DNA of 64,000 bases. It comes from Flavobacteriaceae bacterium (lineage in GTDB: Bacteria; Bacteroidota; Bacteroidia; Flavobacteriales; Flavobacteriaceae). The DNA is taken from NCBI GenBank assembly GCA_018669795.1, contig JABHSQ010000009.1, forward strand, positions 1-64,000, in the 5' to 3' direction. The notes under the pieces were generated by a model, which saw only the letters and a program-made list of their open reading frames with translations, was not told the origin of the DNA and ran no database searches. Within the stretch, counting starts at the first letter, position 1, and every line of letters starts with the position of its first letter. The position numbers and the translations under genes were made by a program. Positions 1 to 8,348 of the stretch are shown here, piece by piece.

Positions 1-21
1 CTTGGCAAACATAGAAACCAC

Positions 22-56
22 AACCACGCTATGCGTGGTTTGTTTTTTGTTTTTTA
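22..56 (+). terminator. Intrinsic terminator of a gene left of the window
   Basis: An 8-bp perfect stem (22-29 with 33-40, loop TAT) is followed by two T runs on the + strand. There is no T run on the minus side, so it most likely ends a + strand transcript that lies outside the window. Confidence 0.75.
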
Positions 57-92
57 GAACAAACTGAAACAAGTTTCGTTTGTTTTTAAAAA

Positions 93-120
93 CAAAAAAC
101 CCACAACTTACGTTGTGGGT
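93..120 (-). terminator. Terminator of tRNA-Ser
   Basis: A 9-bp perfect stem (99-107 with 112-120, loop TTAC) is followed on the minus strand by a T run (93-98). It begins 10 nt after the tRNA 3' end and so ends the tRNA-Ser transcript. Confidence 0.75.
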
Positions 121-129
121 TTCCTTTTG

Positions 130-214
130 CGGAGAAAGAGGGATTCGAACCCCCGGAGGTGTGACCCTCAACAGTTTTCAAGACTGCCGCATTCGACCAC
201 TCTGCCATTTCTCC
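130..214 (-). tRNA. tRNA-Ser (anticodon UGA)
   Basis: Read on the minus strand this folds as a class II tRNA. The acceptor stem GGAGAAA pairs with TTTCTCC, the anticodon loop CTTGAAAA places TGA at the anticodon, there is a long variable arm typical of serine tRNAs, and the T loop is GGTTCGAATCC. The discriminator base is G. The following two bases CA are only part of a CCA end, so CCA is probably completed by nucleotidyltransferase. A promoter lies 12 nt upstream and a terminator 10 nt downstream, so the gene looks monocistronic. Confidence 0.95.
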
Positions 215-225
215 TTTAGCGGTGG

Positions 226-233
226 CAAATATA
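226..233 (-). promoter_or_regulatory. -7 element of the tRNA-Ser promoter
   Basis: On the minus strand this reads TATATTTG, a perfect match to the Bacteroidota -7 consensus TAnnTTTG. It is followed directly by CCACCGCT, giving a GC-rich discriminator and a leader of only a few nucleotides before the tRNA. I see no clear TTG at -33. The block closely matches the one upstream of tRNA-His at 2597-2614. Confidence 0.65.
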
Positions 234-285
234 AAACGCTTTTTCTATTTATTAAAACTTTAAGAGTGAATAATTTTTAAATTAT

Positions 286-1296
286 TCAGCAAAAGAAGAA
301 ATAATCTTTATTTGAAATTAAATTCTTTTCTTTAAAGTATAATCTAATTTCTTTTTGAGCTGTTAAATTCGCTACCGTAATAATGCTTTGCGAGTTATCA
401 ATGGAGGCTAATGCAGTAAAAGGCCGTATTAATTGATCATAAATATGCTTCCCTATTTTTTTAGGGTTATCGCAAATCCAAGTAAATTTTATATTTTGTG
501 CAATCAAAATTTTTGCGACTTTCTTACCCTTATCACCCGCTCCCCAAAGCACCAAGTTTTTAGTAGCATCACATTCTAATTTTAAGAAATAGTCCATTTT
601 AATATCTAAAAACGTATGATCCGCATAATGAACATGGGTTCTAGAGGTTCTAGTGGAATAATCCCTCCAGTGATGTAATGTTTGAGAACAGGCTATGGGC
701 TTTAATCCCTCCTTATAAAAACGAAAGGCGAGATCGTAATCTTCTGGATATACATTGGGATAAAATGCCTGGCACTTTTCTAAGTCTTCCCGATACACCA
801 TCCAACAAGGTGACGGTATCACACATTCTTTATAGATACCCTCAAAATTAGTTCCTTTTTCAATCAGTGAATTTAACCAAAGCTCATAGTTTTTAAAACC
901 CGCACCTAAAGGGCTTGCTGAAAAATACAAAACCTTTCCTAAAGCAATATGTCCGCTTCCAAAAGCTACCAAATTAGATGTTAATACCTGTAATTTAGTT
1001 AAACTCATTACATCGTCTGAATCCATTCTAGTGATGTACGTACCAGATGATTTTGAATAGGCCAACCTCAACGCTTCTATAATACCGGTTCCTGTGTTTT
1101 TAAAAACCTTAATGCGCTTGTCTTTTATAGCAAATTCTTTTAAAATGGAATGGCTTTCATCGCTGGAATCATCATCAATGGCAATTAACTCAAAATCAGT
1201 TTCCGTTTGCCTAATGATCGATTCCAGGCATTCAATTAAAAAAAGAGCGGTATTTTTTACAGGCATTAAAATACTGATCGCTGGATTGGAATTCAT
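286..1296 (-). CDS. Family 2 glycosyltransferase with a C-terminal nucleotide-binding-like domain
   Basis: The N-terminal part (about residues 5-230) is a GT-A fold family 2 glycosyltransferase. It starts with SILMPVKN, has IAIDDDSSD for nucleotide-sugar binding and a DSDD motif (DxD type) for the metal and sugar diphosphate, with a conserved EDYDL acceptor-side motif near residue 185. The last 90 residues start with VLWGAGDKGKKVA, a Gly-rich Rossmann-like loop often attached to flavobacterial glycosyltransferases. There is no signal peptide or membrane helix, so it probably acts at the cytoplasmic face on a surface glycan. It is isolated from any glycan cluster and its substrate cannot be told. 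It is divergent from the M28 gene. Confidence 0.85.
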   Translation of the reverse strand: MNSNPAISILMPVKNTALFLIECLESIIRQTETDFELIAIDDDSSDESHSILKEFAIKDKRIKVFKNTGTGIIEALRLAYSKSSGTYITRMDSDDVMSLTKLQVLTSNLVAFGSGHIALGKVLYFSASPLGAGFKNYELWLNSLIEKGTNFEGIYKECVIPSPCWMVYREDLEKCQAFYPNVYPEDYDLAFRFYKEGLKPIACSQTLHHWRDYSTRTSRTHVHYADHTFLDIKMDYFLKLECDATKNLVLWGAGDKGKKVAKILIAQNIKFTWICDNPKKIGKHIYDQLIRPFTALASIDNSQSIITVANLTAQKEIRLYFKEKNLISNKDYFFFC

Positions 1297-1401
1297 AGCT
1301 GTAAATATAATTAGACGGCAGATATAAATTAACTTTTCACATAACTTTCACAATTAAACTTTTAACTTGCTGTATATTTATCAGCTAAAACTGATACGTA
1401 T

Positions 1402-2409
1402 ATGATTCGATTACTTTTACTCTTGTCCCTTGCATTAACTGTTTCTTGTAATACCGCTCAAAATGCTACTTCAAAAAAAATGACTGCGGAAGATTATGCA
1501 AATACCATTAATGCGGAAAATTTAAAAACAGACCTTTATACCTTTGCTGGTGACCAAATGGAAGGAAGAATGACCGGTGAAAATGGAAATAATTTGGCTG
1601 CGGAATACCTTCGAAATTTTTACATCGACGAAGGAGTTGAATCTCCGATAGAAGAAAAAAATTACTACCAAGCCATCCCTGCTTCTTATTTTAATGGCGG
1701 AAGTAATGGCAATCCCTCACAAAATGTTTTGGCATTTATCAAGGGATCAGAAAAACCAGATGAACTAATTATCTTATCAGCTCACTACGATCACGTGGGA
1801 ATAGAAGATGGGGAAGTTTATAATGGCGCAGATGATGATGGTAGTGGTACTGTTGCACTTATAGAAATTGCAAAAGCATTTCAGAAGGCAAAAAAACAAA
1901 GCAATGGGCCCAAACGATCCATTCTATTTTTACATGTGACTGGCGAAGAAATAGGTTTGTATGGATCTAGATACTATACAGAAAATCCTTTATTTCCATT
2001 AAGCAATACGGTGGTAAATTTAAATGTGGATATGATTGGAAGAATTGGATCTGAAAAAGAAGGAAATGATAATTATGTGTATTTAATTGGAAGCGATAAA
2101 TTAAGCCAAGAACTTCACGATGTATCCGAAGCGGTAAATAAAAGATATACTAACTTAGAGTTGGACTATACCTATAATGACGATAATGATCCCAATCGGT
2201 TTTATTACCGAAGTGACCATTATAATTTTGCTAAAAAAAACATTCCAGTAATTTTCTATTTTAATGGAACGCATAAAGATTACCACAAGCATACCGATAC
2301 TCCAGATAAAATAGAATATGAATTATTGGCAAAAAGATCAAGATTAATATTCCTAACAGCTTGGGAAATAGCAAACAGAGAAGGAAGAATTAAACTAGAT
2401 AAATCTTAA
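1402..2409 (+). CDS. M28 family zinc aminopeptidase-type lipoprotein
   Basis: A 335-residue exported peptidase. The N terminus is a lipoprotein signal with lipobox LTVSC, so Cys16 would be lipidated. The di-zinc site of family M28 is complete: H128 (AHYDH), D144 (GADDDGSG), the catalytic pair E182/E183 (TGEEIG), D210 (NVDMIG) and a C-terminal His near 297 (HKHTDT). Family members remove N-terminal residues from peptides, and here this would occur in the periplasm or at the outer membrane. The gene stands alone, followed by a bidirectional terminator shared with tRNA-His. Confidence 0.92.
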   Translation: MIRLLLLLSLALTVSCNTAQNATSKKMTAEDYANTINAENLKTDLYTFAGDQMEGRMTGENGNNLAAEYLRNFYIDEGVESPIEEKNYYQAIPASYFNGGSNGNPSQNVLAFIKGSEKPDELIILSAHYDHVGIEDGEVYNGADDDGSGTVALIEIAKAFQKAKKQSNGPKRSILFLHVTGEEIGLYGSRYYTENPLFPLSNTVVNLNVDMIGRIGSEKEGNDNYVYLIGSDKLSQELHDVSEAVNKRYTNLELDYTYNDDNDPNRFYYRSDHYNFAKKNIPVIFYFNGTHKDYHKHTDTPDKIEYELLAKRSRLIFLTAWEIANREGRIKLDKS

Positions 2410-2465
2410 TTGAGTTAAAAGATAGCGGTTTTCTGAAACCTTGATCATTACAAATGAATTCCACA

Positions 2466-2495
2466 AAAAAAGCCTCTCCGTAAAGAGAGGCTTTT
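2466..2495. terminator. Bidirectional terminator between the M28 gene and tRNA-His
   Basis: A 7-bp perfect GC-rich stem (GCCTCTC 2472-2478 with GAGAGGC 2485-2491) is flanked by A on the left and T on the right. It can stop both the + strand peptidase transcript and the minus strand tRNA-His transcript. Confidence 0.85.
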
Positions 2496-2502
2496 GCTTT
2501 TG

Positions 2503-2577
2503 GGTGGAAGACGGGATTCGAACCCGCGACCCTCGGTACCACAAACCGATGCTCTAACCAACTGAGCTACAACCACC
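2503..2577 (-). tRNA. tRNA-His (anticodon GUG)
   Basis: On the minus strand the anticodon arm TCGGT-TTGTGGT-ACCGA puts GTG at the anticodon. An extra 5' G (position -1) lies opposite discriminator C, the hallmark of histidine tRNA. The T arm CGGGTTCGAATCCCG is standard. The acceptor stem GTGGTTG against CTTCCAC has two U-U mismatches at pairs 5-68 and 6-67. A strong promoter lies upstream. Confidence 0.95.
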
Positions 2578-2603
2578 ATTTAATGTTTGCCCTAAAGCGG
2601 TTG

Positions 2604-2634
2604 CAAATATAAATCATTTACAACATCTTCACAA
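2604..2634 (-). promoter_or_regulatory. Promoter of tRNA-His
   Basis: On the minus strand this reads TTG (2634-2632), a 20-nt spacer, then TATATTTG (2611-2604). That is a full match to the Bacteroidota housekeeping promoter. The bases just downstream, CAACCGCT, are GC-rich and match those at the tRNA-Ser promoter. Predicted transcription start is about 2598, leaving a leader of about 20 nt. Confidence 0.75.
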
Positions 2635-2653
2635 TAGCGATTGCAAAGAAATT

Positions 2654-3373
2654 TTAAATTAAATCGGATAAGGATTTTACGGCTACATAACGTTCTACAT
2701 TATAGCCTTCTGCGTGTGCTGTCCCAATTAATCTGCCTAAATCTTGAGCCCGATAGGTTAAACTATCTTTAAAATTTGTAGTGGATATTGGCGTAACAGG
2801 TTCGTTTGAATCTTGCTGGTGAAATTGGGTTTTATAAGCAAAAACTGCAGCTAATTTTTGATCTAAATAACCGCTCACATCCACCACAAAATCGGGAGCT
2901 ACATTTTTCCATTGCATATAATGATATACCTTACTCGGTCTCCAAGGTCCTTGCTCATTTCCTTGATCATCCATTGTTTGCACTTTTATCAATCCACTTA
3001 AAAAACAAGCATCAGAAGCTAATTTACTGCCTTTTGGATGATCAATATGCCGATCGTCAAAAGCATTGCAAAGCACAATTTCCGGCTGAAACTTACGAAT
3101 CATCGCAATTAATTTTAGTTGATGTACTTTATCATTTACAAAAAAACCATCGGCAAAACCCATATTAATTCTAAAACTAGCTCCTAAAATATTTTTTGCT
3201 GCTTCCGCTTCAGTATCTCTGGTTTCAGCAGTACCTCGAGTGCCTAATTCTCCTCGGGTTAAATCAATGAGTCCAACTGTTTTCCCTTGAGCGATCTCTT
3301 TAGCAATGGTTGCTCCTGCTCCTAACTCTATATCGTCTGGGTGTGCCCCTATGGCAAGTATGTCTATTTTCAT
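2654..3373 (-). CDS. bshB1: BshB1, bacillithiol biosynthesis deacetylase
   Basis: A 239-residue PIG-L/LmbE-fold zinc hydrolase that removes the acetyl group from GlcNAc-malate, the second step of bacillithiol synthesis. The zinc and catalytic motif AHPDD is at residues 11-14 (H11, D13, D14). The BshB1-type block DLTRGELGTRGT follows near residue 37, and HIDHPKG supplies the later metal His. Length and end-to-end motif order fit BshB1. It lies 14 nt after the next gene upstream on the same strand, so the two may be cotranscribed. bshA and bshC are not in the window. Confidence 0.92.
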   Translation of the reverse strand: MKIDILAIGAHPDDIELGAGATIAKEIAQGKTVGLIDLTRGELGTRGTAETRDTEAEAAKNILGASFRINMGFADGFFVNDKVHQLKLIAMIRKFQPEIVLCNAFDDRHIDHPKGSKLASDACFLSGLIKVQTMDDQGNEQGPWRPSKVYHYMQWKNVAPDFVVDVSGYLDQKLAAVFAYKTQFHQQDSNEPVTPISTTNFKDSLTYRAQDLGRLIGTAHAEGYNVERYVAVKSLSDLI

Positions 3374-3387
3374 ATGGTAAATATATT

Positions 3388-4542
3388 TTAAATAGTGCTC
3401 ATTTCAAAAGCTTTTTCTAAATCTAATAGTAGATCTTTTGTATCTTCAATTCCAACAGACAACCTTAAAAGGCCTTCACTGATCCCTTGCCTTTTTCTTT
3501 CTTCTTCTCCTAACAAGGCATGAGAGGCTTTTGAAGGCGCTAAAATAGTAGACTCCACTCCTGCCAAACTCATAGAAGGTTTTATAAGTGCTAAGGATTT
3601 TAAAAACGTTTCAGAATTTACGGATTCATTTAATTCAAACGATAGCATTCCTGTATAACCATTCATTTGCTTTTTTGCTAATTTATAATGAGGATGTGTT
3701 TTTAATCCCGGATAATATACGTGATCAACCAATGGATGCTGATGCAGCCACCTTGCAATTTTTTTAGCGTTTTTATTATGCGCTTTTACTCTAATTGCTA
3801 AGGTTTTCATACTGCGTTCCAATAACCAAACGGTGTATTCACTTAAACTACCTCCCAAGTTTTTTGCGACATTCCAAATTTTTTCGATCTGCTCATTCGA
3901 TGCTGCAACGGCTCCTGCACAGATATCACTATGACCTCCCAAATATTTGGTAGCACTGTGTATAATCACATCAATACCAAAATCTGATGGTGTTTGATTA
4001 ATAGGAGAAGCAAAGGTATTATCGATGATGCTTGTTAAATTTCTTTCTTTTGCAAGACTAGAAATCATTTCTAAATCAGTGATTTTCATTAATGGATTCG
4101 AAGGACTTTCCACATAAATGACTTTTGTATTGGATTTTATTTTTGAACTAAAGTCTTCTTTGGAAAACCCCTTAGTAAAATCGAATTCTATGCCATACTT
4201 AGGGAATTCTTCCACTATAAAATTATAAACGCCTCCATAAATAGTCTGCTGAACCACCACATGATCCCCTTTATTTAAAAAAGCTAATAATGAAGTACTT
4301 ATTGCAGCCATACCACTTCCAAAAATAAGACCCGCTGCTGTTTTTTCTAAAGCGGCTATTTTTTTACACAATGCTTCTTGGTTGGGAGTATTAAAATACC
4401 TTGGGTACCGTAAAACTTCTACATTTTCATACGCATACGAGTTAGTCATAAATAATGGAGATATTGCTCCTTTAAACTGTTTATCTTCTACTTCACCTAT
4501 ATGAGTACAAATGGTGTTGATTCCTAATTCTATATTTTTCAT
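3388..4542 (-). CDS. Cystathionine gamma-synthase/lyase family PLP enzyme
   Basis: A 384-residue fold type I PLP enzyme of the Cys/Met metabolism family. The Schiff-base lysine lies in SATKYLGGHSD (about residue 198), the cofactor-binding block is GSGMAAIS, the Asp that contacts the pyridine is in IIDNTFASP, and the C-terminal RLSVGIED is standard. The substrate-side motif reads YPRYFNTPN instead of the common YsRxxNPT. Members act as cystathionine gamma-synthase, cystathionine or methionine gamma-lyase, or O-acetylhomoserine sulfhydrylase, and motifs alone do not decide between them. The downstream neighbour is bshB1, so a link to cysteine and thiol supply is plausible but inferred. Confidence 0.85.
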   Translation of the reverse strand: MKNIELGINTICTHIGEVEDKQFKGAISPLFMTNSYAYENVEVLRYPRYFNTPNQEALCKKIAALEKTAAGLIFGSGMAAISTSLLAFLNKGDHVVVQQTIYGGVYNFIVEEFPKYGIEFDFTKGFSKEDFSSKIKSNTKVIYVESPSNPLMKITDLEMISSLAKERNLTSIIDNTFASPINQTPSDFGIDVIIHSATKYLGGHSDICAGAVAASNEQIEKIWNVAKNLGGSLSEYTVWLLERSMKTLAIRVKAHNKNAKKIARWLHQHPLVDHVYYPGLKTHPHYKLAKKQMNGYTGMLSFELNESVNSETFLKSLALIKPSMSLAGVESTILAPSKASHALLGEEERKRQGISEGLLRLSVGIEDTKDLLLDLEKAFEMSTI

Positions 4543-4603
4543 AATAAACTATTTTAAAGGACTAAATTTATTAATTCCTTTAGAGGTTTGCTATCTTTAT
4601 CCA

Positions 4604-5842
4604 ATGAAAATTTTACTTAGTCATATAAAAGAACTGATTCAAGTTCGAAATAATGCTCCTGAAAAGGTAAGTGGAGCAGCAATGAAAAACCTTCCAACAC
4701 TAAAAAACGCTTGGTTATTATTAGAAGATGAACGTATTTCTGACTTCGGAATTATGGATGGAATTCCAAATTTTAAGGTAGATCAAACCATAGATTGTTC
4801 AGGTAAGATTGTACTTCCTACTTGGTGTGATTCTCATACGCATATCGTTTATGCCGGAAATAGAGAACAAGAATTTGTAGACCGGATTAAGGGTCGCTCC
4901 TACCAAGAAATTGCAGCTAATGGCGGTGGAATTATCAATAGCGCAAAAAAGCTTCAAGCAAGCTCTGAAGAAGATTTATTGCAACAATCTGAAGAACGAT
5001 TAATCGAAGTGATGCACTTAGGGACTGGTGCTATAGAAATAAAATCAGGCTATGGGCTCACACTCGATGCAGAGCTAAAAATGCTTAGAGTTGCTAAACA
5101 ATTGGGTGAAAAGTATCCAATAAAAGTAACAACTACTTTTTTGGGTGCGCATGCAGTTCCTCCAGAATTTAAAGACAATAAGCAGGGATATCTAGATCAT
5201 ATTTGCAAGGACATGCTTCCAAAAGTAGCAGGATATCAATTAGCAACTTATGTAGATGTTTTTTGTGAAAAAGGATATTTTACGGTAGCGGATACCAATC
5301 AGTTATTAAAAGAAGCAAAAAAATATAATTTAATACCAAAAATACATGTCAATCAGTTTAATGCAATTGGTGGTGTAGCAGCTGGCGTAGCAAATAAAGC
5401 GCTTAGTGTAGACCATTTAGAAGTATTAAATGAAGAAGATATTATAGCTTTAAAAGGTGCTATAACAATGCCTGTGGCATTGCCTTCTTGTTCTTATTTT
5501 TTAAGCATTCCCTACACTCCTGGTAGAAGAATAATCGATGCGGGTTTACCGCTTGCTTTAGCAAGCGATTATAATCCGGGCTCTACTCCTAGTGGGAATA
5601 TGAATTTTGTAGTGGCAACCGCTTGTATAAAAATGAAATTGACTCCAGAAGAAGCTATCAATGCAGCCACTATAAATGGTGCTTATGCGATGGGAATTAG
5701 TGACTCTCATGGCAGCATCACTAAAGGTAAATCTGCCAGTGTTATTATCACCAAAGAAATTCCTTCCTATGGCTATTTGCCCTATGCATTTGGCAGTAAT
5801 TTAATCGATCAAGTAATTATAAATGGTGAACTAATAGCCTAG
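4604..5842 (+). CDS. hutI: Imidazolonepropionase (HutI)
   Basis: Opens the imidazolone ring to N-formimino-L-glutamate, the third step of histidine degradation, in the cytoplasm. The amidohydrolase metal motif DSHTH gives H78 and H80. Further conserved blocks are EIKSGYGL, TTFLGAHAVP, HVNQFNAIGG, SVDHLE and SDYNPGS with the final metal Asp. I chose the ATG at 4604 (412 residues). The open frame continues upstream to 4511 but those 31 codons overlap the divergent PLP gene and look unlike protein of this family. A TATCTTTA element ends only 4 nt before the ATG. It precedes ftcD, the next pathway step. Confidence 0.95.
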   Translation: MKILLSHIKELIQVRNNAPEKVSGAAMKNLPTLKNAWLLLEDERISDFGIMDGIPNFKVDQTIDCSGKIVLPTWCDSHTHIVYAGNREQEFVDRIKGRSYQEIAANGGGIINSAKKLQASSEEDLLQQSEERLIEVMHLGTGAIEIKSGYGLTLDAELKMLRVAKQLGEKYPIKVTTTFLGAHAVPPEFKDNKQGYLDHICKDMLPKVAGYQLATYVDVFCEKGYFTVADTNQLLKEAKKYNLIPKIHVNQFNAIGGVAAGVANKALSVDHLEVLNEEDIIALKGAITMPVALPSCSYFLSIPYTPGRRIIDAGLPLALASDYNPGSTPSGNMNFVVATACIKMKLTPEEAINAATINGAYAMGISDSHGSITKGKSASVIITKEIPSYGYLPYAFGSNLIDQVIINGELIA

Positions 5843-5976
5843 CTATTTTTACCATTTAAACTTTACATTGAGTGCCCTTTAATACAATTTAACCGGTCAT
5901 TGAGTGTTCCGATAACAAATTGGAATGTATCGAAATCACTTCTTTAATTTCCTTACATATTCACTACAAAAATCAT

Positions 5977-5984
5977 TACTTTTG
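5977..5984 (+). promoter_or_regulatory. -7 promoter element upstream of ftcD
   Basis: TACTTTTG matches TAnnTTTG exactly and lies 22 nt before the ftcD ATG. No TTG is seen at the expected -33 distance, so the promoter may need an activator. It suggests ftcD can be transcribed separately from hutI. Confidence 0.45.
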
Positions 5985-6006
5985 AAAATCAAAAAGAAAC
6001 AAAATT

Positions 6007-7698
6007 ATGCAAAAACAACTTATAGAATGCGTACCTAATATTAGTGAAGGTCGCGATTCAAAAATTATAGAAACGGTATCTCAAATAGTTGAAACTGTTG
6101 AAGGAGTAAAACTTCTCGATGTAGATCCTGGAAAAGCAACCAATCGTACGGTAATTACCTTCGTTGGCGAACCTCAACCGGTCATCGAAGCTGCCTTTAG
6201 GCTGATAAAAAAAGCAGCTGAATTAATTGATATGAGCAAACAAACAGGTGAACACCCTCGGTTTGGTGCTACCGATGTATGTCCTTTGGTTCCTATCTCT
6301 GGAATTACTTTAGCAGAAACCGCAAAATATGCGCATAAATTGGGAGAGCGAGTTGGAAAAGAATTGGGGATTCCTGGTTATTTTTATGAAACAGCAGCGA
6401 AAGAAGAAAAAAGAAAAAACTTAGCCAATTGCCGCAGTGGAGAATACGAAGGCTTGGCTAAAAAATTAACCGATCCTAATTGGAAACCAGATTTTGGTCC
6501 TGCAGCATTTAATACCGATGTTGCTCGAACTGGTGCTACTGCAATTTCTGCACGTGATTTTTTAATTGCTTATAATGTTAATTTAAACACCACTTCAACT
6601 AGGAGAGCCAACGCCATCGCATTTGATATTAGAGAAGCAGGAAGGGTTAAACGGGAAGGAGACCCGATAACAGGTAAAAAAGTGTTGGATGCCCATGGAG
6701 AACCTGAAAGGGTTCCTGGTAAATTAAAAGCGGTAAAAGGTATTGGTTGGTATATAGATGAATATGGCATTGCACAGATTTCTTATAATTTAACCAACAT
6801 AAGCATCACGTCGATGCACGAAGCTTTTGACGAAAGCTGCAAAGCTGCCCTAGAAAGGGGAATTAGGGTAACAGGCTCTGAAATTATTGGCTTGATTCCC
6901 TTACAGGCAATGCTAGATGCTGCAGATTATTACCTGATCAAGCAAGAACGCTCTTTGGGTATTTCAGAAAGCGAAAAAATTAAAATCGCCGTAAAGTCAT
7001 TAGGCCTGGACGATTTAAAACCTTTTCATCCAGAAGAAAAGATCATTGAATACATGCTAGGCAATGATGATAAAAAATTAATAGATTTTAAATTGGATGA
7101 TTTCGCAGATGAAACCGCTGGAGAATCCATGGCTCCGGGTGGTGGATCTATCGCAGCTTATGTAGGTACCTTAGGGGTTTCATTAGGGACCATGGTGGCC
7201 AATCTATCTGCGCATAAAGCAGGTTGGGATGACCAATGGGAATTCTTTTCAAATTGGGCTGTAAAAGGGCAAGCTTATAAAGAACAATTGTTGTTTTTAG
7301 TAGATGAAGACACCCATGCTTTTAATAAAATTATCGATGGCTTTAGAATGCCTAAAGATACCGATGATGAGAAGGAAGCTAGAGCATTAGCTATAGAAAA
7401 TGCCACCATATACGCCACAGAAATACCATTTAAAGTAATGGAAACCGCTTTTCAATCTATGGAAGTGATGCAAGCAATGCTAAAAGATGGATTGCAAAAT
7501 TCCTTATCAGATGCTGGTGTTGGAGTACTTTGTGCGAGAACTGCTGTTATTGGCGCTTATTTTAATGTACGTATCAATGCGAAAGACATCAAGAACAGAG
7601 AATTTGCAGAAAAGATATTAGCAAAAGCAGCAAGCATTTATAAACAAACGATCGCTATTGAGAACGATACCATTGCCTATATAGATTCAAAAATGTAA
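6007..7698 (+). CDS. ftcD: Glutamate formimidoyltransferase / formimidoyl-THF cyclodeaminase (FtcD fusion)
   Basis: A 563-residue bifunctional enzyme that moves the formimino group from formiminoglutamate to tetrahydrofolate and then releases ammonia to give methenyl-THF. Residues 1 to about 330 are the formiminotransferase (ECVPNISEGRD at the start, then GEHPRFGATDVCPLVP). Residues about 340-563 are the cyclodeaminase (DETAGESMAPGGGS loop). The two-domain length matches the animal-type fusion, which is also common in Bacteroidota. It follows hutI after 164 nt and overlaps the next gene by one base, so the three genes read as a histidine-degradation unit. hutH and hutU are not in the window. 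Confidence 0.95.
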   Translation: MQKQLIECVPNISEGRDSKIIETVSQIVETVEGVKLLDVDPGKATNRTVITFVGEPQPVIEAAFRLIKKAAELIDMSKQTGEHPRFGATDVCPLVPISGITLAETAKYAHKLGERVGKELGIPGYFYETAAKEEKRKNLANCRSGEYEGLAKKLTDPNWKPDFGPAAFNTDVARTGATAISARDFLIAYNVNLNTTSTRRANAIAFDIREAGRVKREGDPITGKKVLDAHGEPERVPGKLKAVKGIGWYIDEYGIAQISYNLTNISITSMHEAFDESCKAALERGIRVTGSEIIGLIPLQAMLDAADYYLIKQERSLGISESEKIKIAVKSLGLDDLKPFHPEEKIIEYMLGNDDKKLIDFKLDDFADETAGESMAPGGGSIAAYVGTLGVSLGTMVANLSAHKAGWDDQWEFFSNWAVKGQAYKEQLLFLVDEDTHAFNKIIDGFRMPKDTDDEKEARALAIENATIYATEIPFKVMETAFQSMEVMQAMLKDGLQNSLSDAGVGVLCARTAVIGAYFNVRINAKDIKNREFAEKILAKAASIYKQTIAIENDTIAYIDSKM

Positions 7699-8168
7699 TG
7701 GCTTTAAATATTCTTCCCTTCCAAGATGAATTTGCTAAGGCCTTTTATGAATTAAACATAGAATGGTTAGAAACTTATTTTTACGCAGAAGATTATGATA
7801 AAGAAGTTTTAAGCAATCCAAAAAAATACATCATCAATCCCGGTGGCTATATCTTCTCAGTTATTGAGAATGATGCTGTTATTGGGACTGTAGCATTAAT
7901 GCCTTATTCAGAACGTGTTTTTGAATTGACTAAAATGGCGGTAGCCCCCAAACATAGAGGAAATAAAATTGGTCAACAGTTAATGCAATATTGCATCGAT
8001 TTTGCCATAAAAAATAAATTTGATGCACTGGTTTTATATTCCAATATCTTATTAGAAAATGCTATTTATATCTATCGAAAATATGGATTTATAGAAATAC
8101 CTGTAGAAGAAAATAGCCCTTATAAAAGATGTAATATTAAAATGGAATTAGCGATTAAGTACCCCTAA
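7698..8168 (+). CDS. GNAT family N-acetyltransferase
   Basis: A 156-residue protein with the GNAT core. The acetyl-CoA pyrophosphate loop appears as APKHRGNKIGQQLM (about residues 91-104), followed by the ALVLYSN strand and the IYRKYGF helix typical of the C-terminal half. The start codon overlaps the ftcD stop (TAATG), so it is translationally coupled to histidine degradation. The substrate is unknown and the coupling alone does not identify it. Confidence 0.85.
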   Translation: MALNILPFQDEFAKAFYELNIEWLETYFYAEDYDKEVLSNPKKYIINPGGYIFSVIENDAVIGTVALMPYSERVFELTKMAVAPKHRGNKIGQQLMQYCIDFAIKNKFDALVLYSNILLENAIYIYRKYGFIEIPVEENSPYKRCNIKMELAIKYP

Positions 8169-8228
8169 AAAGATGCGAAAATATAAGTCTGAAGTAAAGA
8201 TAATTTAATTTTTTATTATTATTTTTAC

Positions 8229-8315
8229 AAAAAGACACTAATAATTGGAGCTGGTTTATCGGGCGCAATCTAAAAAAAGAAGGCCTCAGATTCCGCAGAA
8301 CACTTGTTTTAAATA
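8229..8315 (+). pseudogene. Possible scar of an FAD/NAD-binding oxidoreductase gene
   Basis: In the gap after the GNAT gene, 8229-8270 encodes KKTLIIGAGLSGAI followed by a stop. That is the beta-strand and GxGxxG loop found at the N terminus of FAD- or NAD-dependent oxidoreductases. In an overlapping frame, 8267-8296 encodes NLKKEGLRFR, which resembles the helix that normally follows about ten residues later. Together they look like the start of a deleted gene. No start codon is in frame just upstream. The match is short and chance is possible. Confidence 0.3.
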
Positions 8316-8348
8316 ATAATACATTCAACAGTATTAATTACTCAATAA

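Noticed and set aside
80-280. A 66-residue open frame across the tRNA-Ser gene
   Set aside because: It overlaps the tRNA and its terminator on the other strand and its peptide has no protein-like pattern.
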